Below, one piece after another: positions 8,418-15,635 of a stretch of 64,000 bases of DNA (positions are counted from its first letter, which is position 1; the number at the start of each line of letters is the position of its first letter). The position numbers and the translations under genes were made by a program. Location: positions 186,001-250,000 of the forward strand of contig NZ_KQ033920.1 of assembly GCF_000969825.1 (NCBI RefSeq), given 5' to 3'. The notes beneath the pieces were generated by a model. The model had not been told where the DNA came from and did not search any database. It saw only the letters and a list, made by a program, of their open reading frames with translations. Source of the DNA: Parabacteroides gordonii MS-1 = DSM 23371. GTDB taxonomy: Bacteria > Bacteroidota > Bacteroidia > Bacteroidales > Tannerellaceae.

Positions 8418-8474
8418 AACCTATCCCCCCGTTTTTTCTGTTATATTCCATGCCAATATCAATTTAAACAAGAA

Positions 8475-9410
8475 ATGAGTATGGAAGAAATTAATCGTAT
8501 CAGGAAAGGGGTGGCGCGTAATGGGTTTGTGATTTATGCGCTGGGGGTTATTGACAAGATGGAGAAGGATGGAAGGTTTGGGATATCCCAAGCCTACCGG
8601 AGCAGTGTGAAATCGTTGGTGCAGTTTACGAAGAGTGAGCGGATACCGTTTCAGATGTTCCGGTTTGCGCTATTGGAGGAGTATGAGAATTGGTTGATAC
8701 AGCAGGGATGTTGTGAGAATACCGCTCATTATTATCTACGCAATTTGCGGGCAATCTATAACAGGGCAGTGAAGGAAAAGGTGATAAGGCCCCGTACGAA
8801 TCCTTTTTCCGGTATCTCGATGGAGTCAATGCCTACCCGCAAACGGTCGCTTCCCCGGAAATGGCTCAAACGAATCAAGAACCTTGACCTGGATGGAGGC
8901 TCGTCGCTTGCCATGTCGAGGGATATGTTTCTTTTCAGCTTCTATGCCTGTGGCATGGGGTTTGCAGATATGGTGAATCTGAAACATGAAGAGGTACGGC
9001 ATGAAATGATCTGTTATGAGCGTGTAAAAACCGGCCGTCCGGTATCTGTTTTCGCAGAACCCCAATTACAGGAACTAATCAAAAGGTACAGGACGACCAG
9101 CCAGTATATCTGGCCTGTTTTGTCGGATGGAGTAGACCGTGCACAAAACTACAAACGCTATCGGAGTGCACTGGTCTCATTTAACCGGCATCTGAAGAAA
9201 ATAGCTGAACTCGCAAAAATCCCCGAATCACTGTCTTCTTATATGGCCCGGCACTCTTGGGCTACCGCTGCTCGCAACAAATTGATGCCGACAGCAGCGA
9301 TCAGTACCTGTCTGGGACATGCCTGCGAACAAACCACGCAAATCTATCTGGACTTCTTTGATGAAGCAGTACTGAAAAAATTGAATCACAAAGTGATAAA
9401 TTTGGAATAG
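8475..9410 (+). CDS. Tyrosine site-specific recombinase, probable DNA invertase
   Basis: A 311-residue phage-integrase-family protein: SAM-like N-terminal DNA-binding domain (about 15-105) and a catalytic domain (about 120-305). Visible catalytic residues are K186, R259-H260 (ARHSWAT), H282 (LGH) and nucleophile Y291 (TTQIYL). In Bacteroidales relatives the first Arg sits in a YxRGM motif; here the motif is YACGMGF with C159, so Arg I seems replaced. It lies upstream of, and co-directed with, a fimbrial operon whose promoter segment is flanked by recombinase-type inverted repeats, so inversion of that segment is its likely job. ATG at 8475 is used; ATG at 8481 is an alternative. Confidence 0.9.
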   Translation: MSMEEINRIRKGVARNGFVIYALGVIDKMEKDGRFGISQAYRSSVKSLVQFTKSERIPFQMFRFALLEEYENWLIQQGCCENTAHYYLRNLRAIYNRAVKEKVIRPRTNPFSGISMESMPTRKRSLPRKWLKRIKNLDLDGGSSLAMSRDMFLFSFYACGMGFADMVNLKHEEVRHEMICYERVKTGRPVSVFAEPQLQELIKRYRTTSQYIWPVLSDGVDRAQNYKRYRSALVSFNRHLKKIAELAKIPESLSSYMARHSWATAARNKLMPTAAISTCLGHACEQTTQIYLDFFDEAVLKKLNHKVINLE

Positions 9411-9436
9411 GGTCAACCCTTTATTTGTCAAACTGT

Positions 9437-9489
9437 CAACCATCCTCCCCCCTGAAGCCTTTCTACAGGCGTCGGGTAGGGGGATGGTT
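9437..9489. terminator. Long hairpin after the recombinase gene
   Basis: AACCATCCTCCCCCC (from 9437) can pair with GGGTAGGGGGATGGTT (to 9489), and GCCT/AGGC forms an inner stem. It lies 27 bp beyond the recombinase stop, without a T-run, so it may be a 3' stability hairpin more than a classic terminator. Confidence 0.4.
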
Positions 9490-9726
9490 CAAATATTCGC
9501 TTCTCCTGAAGTTAAGGAATGACAGAAAGAGAGGGAGGGAGATATAATACGAACTATTTGTAATGACTTTTCCAATAGACTCCCGGCCGGTTTCTGCGGC
9601 TGCTACTTATTCTTATCGAATAGCACCAAAATATCTTTTTAGAATTGAACCGTTTTGTTTGGCTTCCGGAAAGCTGAAGGGAGGGATTGTGCCTGATTTC
9701 TTGCTTCGGGAGGGTAAAAAGCGGAA

Positions 9727-9826
9727 TTACCTGCCAGCTGATTACCACTACCCGGCAAGTAATTCCCATCAGCTGCCGGGTGAATGCCTGTTACCTGCCG
9801 GCTGGTTGAAAATAGCAGCCGGGTAG
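9727..9826. repeat. Cluster of short inverted and direct repeats
   Basis: The stretch contains repeated words: ACCTGCCAGCTG and ACCTGCCGGCTG, CTACCCGGC (from 9748) and its inverse GCCGGGTAG (to 9826), and CAGCTGCCGGGT. Several overlapping hairpins are possible. The small frames here are short and look non-coding. No gene is seen between 9490 and 9880. Confidence 0.4.
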
Positions 9827-9881
9827 TTCTCTTTATGACCGTGCTGGTTGGCATAACACAGGTACTTTTGGATGCAAAAGA

Positions 9882-10064
9882 CGCCTGAACGACTCCCATA
9901 AAGGAATTAGTGAAAAAGAACGTGTTACGAATGTGCCCGATATTCGATGATATTGTTATGACATGCCCTATAAATGCATCATTTTGACATTCTCTAAAGA
10001 CTCTCCAGAAGCGCTGGAATATATAAATAACGCTAAAATGAAATTGAATTTGGAAGATAAATAG
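9882..10064 (+). pseudogene. Possible gene remnant with an internal stop
   Basis: One frame runs from about 9882 to a TAG at 10064, interrupted only by a TGA at 9948-9950. The last part reads as plausible protein (FSKDSPEALEYINNAKMKLN). There is no start codon in a sensible place and no family match comes to mind. It may be the decayed C-terminus of a gene replaced by the fimbrial switch region, or chance. Confidence 0.25.
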
Positions 10065-10101
10065 ATAGCATGAATATCAAAGTTTCTTCTAAGATGAGGA
10101 T

Positions 10102-10128
10102 TGTATCTCTATTATGCATAGAGATACA
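10102..10128 (+). repeat. Left inverted repeat of the invertible promoter
   Basis: Perfect 27-bp inverse of 10333-10359. Each copy is itself two 10-bp arms, TGTATCTCTA and TAGAGATACA, around an asymmetric 7-bp core TTATGCA. That is the architecture of a tyrosine-recombinase crossover site, with two recombinase-binding arms and a short directional core. Confidence 0.9.
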
Positions 10129-10332
10129 TTATATTTACTTAACTAAAAACTGATACAAAGATAGAAAATATTCAATTTCAATATAGGTTGACCCTTAAGG
10201 TTTAAAGAATATTTAACCAATCAAAAAATGTTATCAATTTCAGCTTCTTTCACAAAATCGCGATTGTGAATAAAAACTATCAATCCCTAACGATGTCTTT
10301 TATCCTTTTGATAATTAGTTGTTTATGAAGGC
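10129..10332. promoter_or_regulatory. Invertible promoter segment of the fimbrial operon, probably OFF
   Basis: This 204-bp AT-rich, non-coding segment lies between the perfect inverted repeats and directly upstream of the operon. Its best promoter box (TATCTTTG) is on the minus strand, pointing away from the operon. Flipping would place that box at about 10298-10305 reading into the operon, with a start before the right repeat. It also holds a palindrome-like site, TCACAA...TTGTGA around AATCGCGA (10250-10269), a possible operator. Confidence 0.75.
10156..10163 (-). promoter_or_regulatory. -7 box TATCTTTG inside the invertible segment, facing left
   Basis: Exact TAnnTTTG match on the minus strand. 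No good rightward match was found in the segment, which supports an OFF state for the fimbrial operon in this orientation. The -33 region has only weak TTG matches. Confidence 0.55.
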
Positions 10333-10359
10333 TGTATCTCTATGCATAATAGAGATACA
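10333..10359 (-). repeat. Right inverted repeat of the invertible promoter
   Basis: Inverse of 10102-10128 over 27 bp without mismatch. It ends 29 bp before the first ATG of the operon (10389), so it would lie in the 5' untranslated leader when the promoter faces right. Confidence 0.9.
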
Positions 10360-10388
10360 CGTAAAAGAGGCTAAAACAGCAGAAAAAA

Positions 10389-11285
10389 ATGTCAGATCGG
10401 GATATATATGTATGGGGATTGAGTTTGTCGGTATTTATGTTGCTGGCGACCGTCGTATTTTCTTCCTGCCGGAAAGAGGAAACCGATCCTGTAGTATCGG
10501 TGGGGAACGTCCGGCTCGCTTATAACTGGGACAAACTTCCTGCGGAGATCAAGTCCGGTGAAGGGATGTCTTTGCGTTTCTATGGTGCCGATGGCCAGGT
10601 GTACGACCGGCAGTCGGATACGGTTTCTTTCAGCGGTGAACTGCCGGAAGGGACTTACCGGGTGTTGCTGCGCAATCGTCCGACACCGGGCATTGGTTTT
10701 CGTGGGGATGATTGTTACGAAACGGCCGAAGCCTATCTGACTGCCGATAGCCGTGCTGCGGAGTCTGCCGGTCAGCCGGGTTGGCTGTTTGCTGCGTCAC
10801 TGGCTCGTTGCGAAGTGTCTGCCGCCAGGCCCGTGGAGCTGTCTGTTGTCCCGCGGCCGATGGTTCACCGCATTGCCTTTAGTCTGAAGATAACCGGCCG
10901 TCCGGTGGAGGATGTGTCTGCCTGTCTGTTGAATGTGGCGACGGCACTCAACCTGAGTACCGGCAAGTCGGTAACTTCGTCCGGTGGGGAAGTCGTTATC
11001 CCTGTTGAACGTACCGGCGGACAGTTTGCCGGTCAGGTACGTATCTTCGGCCTGTTGAACGATCCGGCCGTGGAGAAGAAAAACCTGAAGTTGACGATCC
11101 GTTATGCCGACAATACAGGCAAGACCATCGAACTGGATATCTCCGATCAGCTGGACGACCTGCACGAAGGGGTGGGAAGCGATGTGGAGATAGAAGTAAA
11201 TGTCGACGCGGATGATGTACGCTGGACTGTCCGTATCATTGAATGGAAGAATGAGAAAGGCCCCGATATACCTGTCGAACTTTGA
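10389..11285 (+). CDS. DUF5119-like fimbrial-locus lipoprotein
   Basis: First gene of the phase-variable operon, 298 residues. The signal peptide ends in a lipobox (TVVFSSC, Cys26), so it should be an outer-membrane lipoprotein. The next part (VRLAYNWDKLP...GMSLRFYGADGQ...LPEGTYRVLLRN) has the pattern I associate with DUF5119, a family usually encoded first in Bacteroidales fimbrillin clusters, in the place taken by anchor proteins FimB/Mfa2 elsewhere. A role as anchor or length regulator of the fimbria is inferred from that position only. The ATG is 29 bp after the right inverted repeat. Confidence 0.7.
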   Translation: MSDRDIYVWGLSLSVFMLLATVVFSSCRKEETDPVVSVGNVRLAYNWDKLPAEIKSGEGMSLRFYGADGQVYDRQSDTVSFSGELPEGTYRVLLRNRPTPGIGFRGDDCYETAEAYLTADSRAAESAGQPGWLFAASLARCEVSAARPVELSVVPRPMVHRIAFSLKITGRPVEDVSACLLNVATALNLSTGKSVTSSGGEVVIPVERTGGQFAGQVRIFGLLNDPAVEKKNLKLTIRYADNTGKTIELDISDQLDDLHEGVGSDVEIEVNVDADDVRWTVRIIEWKNEKGPDIPVEL

Positions 11286-11302
11286 CAAAGGAAAAAATCA
11301 AT

Positions 11303-12397
11303 ATGAACACAGATATAAGGATATTATTTACACTGGGCGTTGTGGCTCTCCTGCTGTGGAATTGCTCTGCTGACGAAGGAACCGGGACAGGGAACGCTCC
11401 CGGGGTGATCCGCTTTGTTTCGGGTCCCGGTAGCAAAAGTGGCCCGGTGAGTGGCTCCGGCTTTGCCGCCGGGGCGGAAGTCGGTGTGTTTGCCTTAGAG
11501 AATACCGCAGGCAATGTACCTACTCCGGATGATGCCCGATTGATGGATAACCAGGCGTGTCGTGCGGATGGAGTTGGCGGGCTTACGTATGAACCGGTAC
11601 AGTATTATAAGGAGAATGCCCGGTATAGCTTTTATGCCTACTATCCGTACACAGCGGATGCGGTGTTCTCTTTGTCCGGTACATCTCCGGTGCTGGCCTG
11701 CACGTTTGCTTCCCAGATAGATTATATGTACGCTACCCCGTTGGAAAACTGCGAGCCAAGCAGCGAAGCGCAACAACTTGTTTTCCACCATGCCCTGACC
11801 CAGATCAGACTGGAAATAGCGAACCATACAAAGAAAAAGCTGGTTCTTCATGCCATCCGGTTGCATGGCCCCGGTAGTGCCACGCTGGATATTGCCAGCG
11901 GCCAATGGCTATCGCCCGGCGACTGGCAGACCTATGCCCTGTATGGCCCGGCCGGTGACCTTGAAATAGCTGCCGGCAGCACGGTATCTGTCCCCGGACA
12001 GCTCATGCTGCTGCCGTCGGAAGGAACCGGAGCATCTTACACCTTCGATATAAGTGCCACCCGTGGCGACGATTCTTCGCCCACCGAACAGAAAGGCGTT
12101 GCTCTGACCCTGCCCGCCGGTGGCCTGAATGCCGGTGTCTCTTATCTCTATACAGTCAGCTACACAGCCGACGAGGAGGAAAAACCGAATGAACCGGATG
12201 AACCCGACGACCCGAATGATCCGAACGACCCGGATACGCCGGGTATCCCAGACGTTCCCGATATCCCTGTCGACCCCGACCCCGACCCGGATGTCCCCGA
12301 CGTTCCGGATACCCCCGACAACCCTGTCACCATCACCTTCAAGTCCACGCTGTCCGCTTGGACGCTGATAGATGTCGGTGATACCGAAGTTCATTAA
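11303..12397 (+). CDS. Fimbrillin-family lipoprotein with a Pro/Asp-rich stalk
   Basis: I start at the ATG at 11303 (MNTDIRILFTLGVVALLLWNC); a TTG at 11282 overlapping the previous stop would add seven unlikely residues. About 364 residues: lipobox signal, then a fimbrillin-like beta domain with the usual YSFYAYYPY segment (often YxFYA in these families) and a region ending in a VSYLYTVSY strand. Residues about 293-340 form a Pro/Asp-rich linker (DEPDDPNDPNDPDTP and similar), which is unusual and could extend or cross a cell-wall-distal layer. A short final strand follows. Probably a structural subunit of the fimbria. Confidence 0.8.
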   Translation: MNTDIRILFTLGVVALLLWNCSADEGTGTGNAPGVIRFVSGPGSKSGPVSGSGFAAGAEVGVFALENTAGNVPTPDDARLMDNQACRADGVGGLTYEPVQYYKENARYSFYAYYPYTADAVFSLSGTSPVLACTFASQIDYMYATPLENCEPSSEAQQLVFHHALTQIRLEIANHTKKKLVLHAIRLHGPGSATLDIASGQWLSPGDWQTYALYGPAGDLEIAAGSTVSVPGQLMLLPSEGTGASYTFDISATRGDDSSPTEQKGVALTLPAGGLNAGVSYLYTVSYTADEEEKPNEPDEPDDPNDPNDPDTPGIPDVPDIPVDPDPDPDVPDVPDTPDNPVTITFKSTLSAWTLIDVGDTEVH

Positions 12398-12441
12398 TAA
12401 TGAATAGAATAACAGATGTATTAATATTAAAACGACTCAAT

Positions 12442-13488
12442 ATGACAACTACGAATTTATTACTATCCATCCCCTTCCTGCTTTTAGCAGCCACCGGATG
12501 CACCACCGAGGAAATTAGTGATACCCCCATCCCCAACGAGAAAGGGGAATATGCAGTCAATTTCAGCGGAGGACTGGATATGGAACAGACAAAGAGTGGA
12601 ACAACAAATTTGGCAGACGGGGTAAAAGTTACGATTTCAGCGTATGCACATGATGCAACTGAAACAGCTATAGCTAGCGGCAAATATGCTGCAAGTAGCG
12701 GCGGTTTCACAGGCGAATCCAGTTATACCATGTATCTGGCTAGAGGTTCTTACGACTTTTATGCAGTTTCCTGTAATTCCACGACAAAAGAGGTTCCGGC
12801 ATTTACAAAAGGAACATCTTCTGATTTAGAAAATGGAGTGGATTATATTTGGGCACAAGCTGCGAATCAAGATATAGAAAACACTGAAAAATCTATTACT
12901 TTAGGATTAGCCCATAAAGCCGTTTGCATTGAGATTACTGTGAAAACAGCCGCAAATTCCGGTATAGAACTGATTTCATGGGAAGGTGATGCTGCGACAG
13001 ATAATGATAATGCTACCATAATGCCACCTGCTGTGACTGATTGTAAGATGTCGTTATCTACCGGAGTAATAACGCCGGCAGCAGGTGTTGTTTCTGGTGT
13101 TACAGCATCTAATATGATAACAACAGCAGTGCAAGGCACGAGTGGATATGGTAACGAAAAAATAGCTACCGCCTCTTATTATATACTTCCTTTGGCTAAA
13201 AAAGATGATAGTCATTCTCACGAATTGACTGTTACCTTTAAAGTGAAAGTAAAGATAGATGGGCATGATTATACGATAGCTAATACAAACGGCGAATCCA
13301 AAACATATACCACCAAATTAACAGCTCCGGCATCCGGTAGTTATGCTTTCGAGGCCGGTAAGAAATATACCTATACTGCCACCCTGAAGCCAAACACGAT
13401 CTCCTTTACGGGAGCAACGGTGACAGCCTGGGAGGAAGGGGTGAAAGAATCTCCTTTAACACCGACAGAACCAGAGCCTGCATCTTAA
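12442..13488 (+). CDS. Fimbrillin-family lipoprotein
   Basis: The ATG at 12442 gives a clean lipoprotein signal, MTTTNLLLSIPFLLLAATGC; an ATG at 12400 would add 14 residues ahead of it. The mature part follows the fimbrillin scheme: KSGTTNLADGVKVTISAYAHD near the N-terminus, a YDFYAVSCNS segment, NGVDYIWA, then a final strand FTGATVTAWEEG. Close relatives sit on both sides, indicating subunit duplication. The gene is visibly more AT-rich than 10389-12397, which suggests a different origin or recent exchange. In FimA/Mfa-type systems such subunits are exported as lipoproteins and polymerise after N-terminal cleavage. Confidence 0.8.
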   Translation: MTTTNLLLSIPFLLLAATGCTTEEISDTPIPNEKGEYAVNFSGGLDMEQTKSGTTNLADGVKVTISAYAHDATETAIASGKYAASSGGFTGESSYTMYLARGSYDFYAVSCNSTTKEVPAFTKGTSSDLENGVDYIWAQAANQDIENTEKSITLGLAHKAVCIEITVKTAANSGIELISWEGDAATDNDNATIMPPAVTDCKMSLSTGVITPAAGVVSGVTASNMITTAVQGTSGYGNEKIATASYYILPLAKKDDSHSHELTVTFKVKVKIDGHDYTIANTNGESKTYTTKLTAPASGSYAFEAGKKYTYTATLKPNTISFTGATVTAWEEGVKESPLTPTEPEPAS

Positions 13489-13541
13489 TCTTACAACAAT
13501 GACAACCCGTTTTTACCTTAATATATACAATATTTATCCTG

Positions 13542-14495
13542 TTGTTGGCCGGCTGCGCCGATGAAGAGCAGCGGGGTGAAGAACCTGTGCCAACTCCACC
13601 CGAGGAGTTGGTGGCCGTCTCTTTCAGCAGCACGATCGATCTGACGACGAAGGCTACAGAGGGAGTTTCCGAGAATTTAGCCGAAGGCACGCTTATAGAT
13701 GTTCATGTCTATAAACAGGCAAATACGACTGCTCCGTCGGGAAGCCCCTTGGTTACCCGTCGGTATAAGGTACTATCAGGGGGAAATATGGAGCCTGCCG
13801 ACCCCAGCAACACAATGTATCTCCCTGTCGGTACCTATGCTTTTTTTGCACTGGCTATCAATGCCGAGGGACAGGATCCGCCCGCCCTGGCTGCTTCCTC
13901 TTCCTATACTGGTGAATTGAAGAATGGCTTGGATTATATCTATTGTGCCGTGAACAGTACGCTCCATTCCTCACCCGAAGCGCCGCAGAACATTTCGCTA
14001 TCTTTTTTCCGTCTCGCTACCCGCATTGACCTGAAGATCGATTGTGGCAGCGGTAGCGATAAGGCGACAGCGGCAACGGCTCCCACCTTCGCTTTACCTC
14101 TCACCAACCCTGCGGGCACGAAGATCTCGCTGGGGGCTAATCCGGTGATTACTGCCGGTGCGCAGGTGGAGAATAATAATACGAAAGTTACAAGTACAGG
14201 CTCAGTCGACAATGGTTTTACCGCCTCTTATATCCAGTTGCCTTTGTCGGGAAAACAGGATATCCCGGTTACGATTACTTTCCCGTCCATCACGTTTGCC
14301 GACCTGGTACAAACCAATAAAGTCTATACCCTCACTATCCCGAATACAGAGGCCGGTTTAGTTTCCGGAAACCAATATGATTACAAGGTAAATATTACCG
14401 GAAACGATGTCTCTTTTAATAACCTGACAGTCACAGAGTGGACGGGAGGTACGAATGGTAATATATCCGACAGTGATATAACGGAAGATTTTTGA
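13542..14495 (+). CDS. Fimbrillin-family lipoprotein with a frame-disrupted start
   Basis: The mature region is a normal fimbrillin (TTKATEGVSENLAEG, YAFFALAINAEG, NGLDYIYCAV, final NLTVTEWTGG). The lipobox LLLAGC is intact, but the only in-frame starts near it are TTG codons at 13542 and just before, leaving almost no signal peptide. Upstream, the frame extends as QPVFTLIYTIFILLLAGC, a good signal sequence, but is closed by a TGA at 13500-13502. An ATG at 13499 sits one base out of frame. A single-base deletion after that ATG would restore a normal lipoprotein. So it is either a recent frameshift, phase-variable tract, sequencing error, or use of a non-standard start. Confidence 0.65.
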   Translation: MLAGCADEEQRGEEPVPTPPEELVAVSFSSTIDLTTKATEGVSENLAEGTLIDVHVYKQANTTAPSGSPLVTRRYKVLSGGNMEPADPSNTMYLPVGTYAFFALAINAEGQDPPALAASSSYTGELKNGLDYIYCAVNSTLHSSPEAPQNISLSFFRLATRIDLKIDCGSGSDKATAATAPTFALPLTNPAGTKISLGANPVITAGAQVENNNTKVTSTGSVDNGFTASYIQLPLSGKQDIPVTITFPSITFADLVQTNKVYTLTIPNTEAGLVSGNQYDYKVNITGNDVSFNNLTVTEWTGGTNGNISDSDITEDF

Positions 14496-14517
14496 CGACG
14501 TTAAAACAGGAATAATC

Positions 14518-15624
14518 ATGAAATATCAAATGAACATACACAGATTGACAGGCCTTTTGCTTCCGGCTTTTTGCCTGACGCTGGCTATCGGTTGTAGCCA
14601 TGAAGAACCGGTCGATATTCCGGATATGGAACCCAGGTCGGAAATCCATTTCTTTACCTCGACCCGGACGCGGTCTGAGAACAACGGACTGACGACATCT
14701 GCCAAAGTGCGTATTTATCCCTATCAGCAAAAAACTGGGGTGACGGCACCAGTCATGGAAGGGGGCAAAAAATATACGGCGAATGATCCAGACGGAACGA
14801 CACTGGCTCCGGTGGCTTCTGCTGAGGGATCGGAGGCCAAAGATATGATTCTTCCTGCAGGGAAATTCGGGTTTTATGCCGTTTCAACAAATAGCAGTAC
14901 GGCAGAAGCTCCGGAGTTTAATACCATAGCAAATGAAGGCTATCCGACAGACGACTCAAAGAGTACTACTGCACTTGTTAATGGTATCGATTATCTGCAC
15001 GCTGTTGCAGAAAAAAAGATACAATTCGGTACAGGTCAGAATATCCCTTTGATATTTAAGCATGTAGGAACCCAGGTTCAGCTGACTGTGCAGTTCGATA
15101 AAAATGCCTGTGCGGCAGATGAATCAGCTGCTCAAAAGTTTGACCTTGCCGATGTTTGGGTACAACAAACTGATGTGACAGATGCCTATATGTACCTGAA
15201 AGACGGCCAGGTTCGTGTCAGCAATAATATAGGATTGCAGCCATTAGACTGTGGTTCTGAAGTCGATGGATTAAAAACCGATCAAATGGCAATAATGTCC
15301 GTAGAGAAGGTTGGAAATGTGAATGGGAGCATCCCGGCCAATCAGGTAGCCACCTACAATATGTTACCATTGAAAGCAGGGGGATCCTTAAAGATGTGGA
15401 TAAAGGTCGTTATTAAAGACCTTAAAGTGGGGGACACGGACGTGGCAACCCATACTTATACCGGACAGCTTGATGCCTCTAACGGCTGGAATTCCGGTGA
15501 ACGAAACAGCTATACGCTGATCCTGAAAGGTAATGTAATTACTTTCTCCGGTGTGACAGTGGAAGATTGGAAAAGCGGAACTTCCGGCGTAGTAGGCGGC
15601 GTAACGGATTCAAAAACAAACTAA
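14518..15624 (+). CDS. Fimbrillin-family lipoprotein
   Basis: 368 residues, signal peptide with lipobox (LTLAIGC), then a basic TRTRSENNG site near the mature N-terminus like the Arg/Lys cleavage site of fimbrillins. The segment KFGFYAVSTNSS and NGIDYLHAVA match the same positions of neighbouring subunits. The C-terminal strand is FSGVTVEDWKSG, again the shared ending. It lies 22 bp after the previous gene and 11 bp before the next, inside the operon. It contains more than one insertion relative to its paralogues (about 85-110). Probably a fimbrial subunit displayed at the surface. Confidence 0.82.
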   Translation: MKYQMNIHRLTGLLLPAFCLTLAIGCSHEEPVDIPDMEPRSEIHFFTSTRTRSENNGLTTSAKVRIYPYQQKTGVTAPVMEGGKKYTANDPDGTTLAPVASAEGSEAKDMILPAGKFGFYAVSTNSSTAEAPEFNTIANEGYPTDDSKSTTALVNGIDYLHAVAEKKIQFGTGQNIPLIFKHVGTQVQLTVQFDKNACAADESAAQKFDLADVWVQQTDVTDAYMYLKDGQVRVSNNIGLQPLDCGSEVDGLKTDQMAIMSVEKVGNVNGSIPANQVATYNMLPLKAGGSLKMWIKVVIKDLKVGDTDVATHTYTGQLDASNGWNSGERNSYTLILKGNVITFSGVTVEDWKSGTSGVVGGVTDSKTN

Positions 15625-15635
15625 ATCCAGAAAAC

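Noticed and set aside
9437-9489. A second invertible element after the recombinase gene
   Set aside because: The inverted arms are imperfect, only about 25 bp apart and without a core; a simple hairpin explains them.
9554-9899. Small overlapping frames in the recombinase-fimbriae gap
   Set aside because: Their residues come from short DNA repeats (CCGGC/ACCTGC words); no start signals or conservation expected.
13499-13564. A separate small gene starting at ATG 13499
   Set aside because: It would encode only about 21 residues without any signal; the frame-break explanation fits better.
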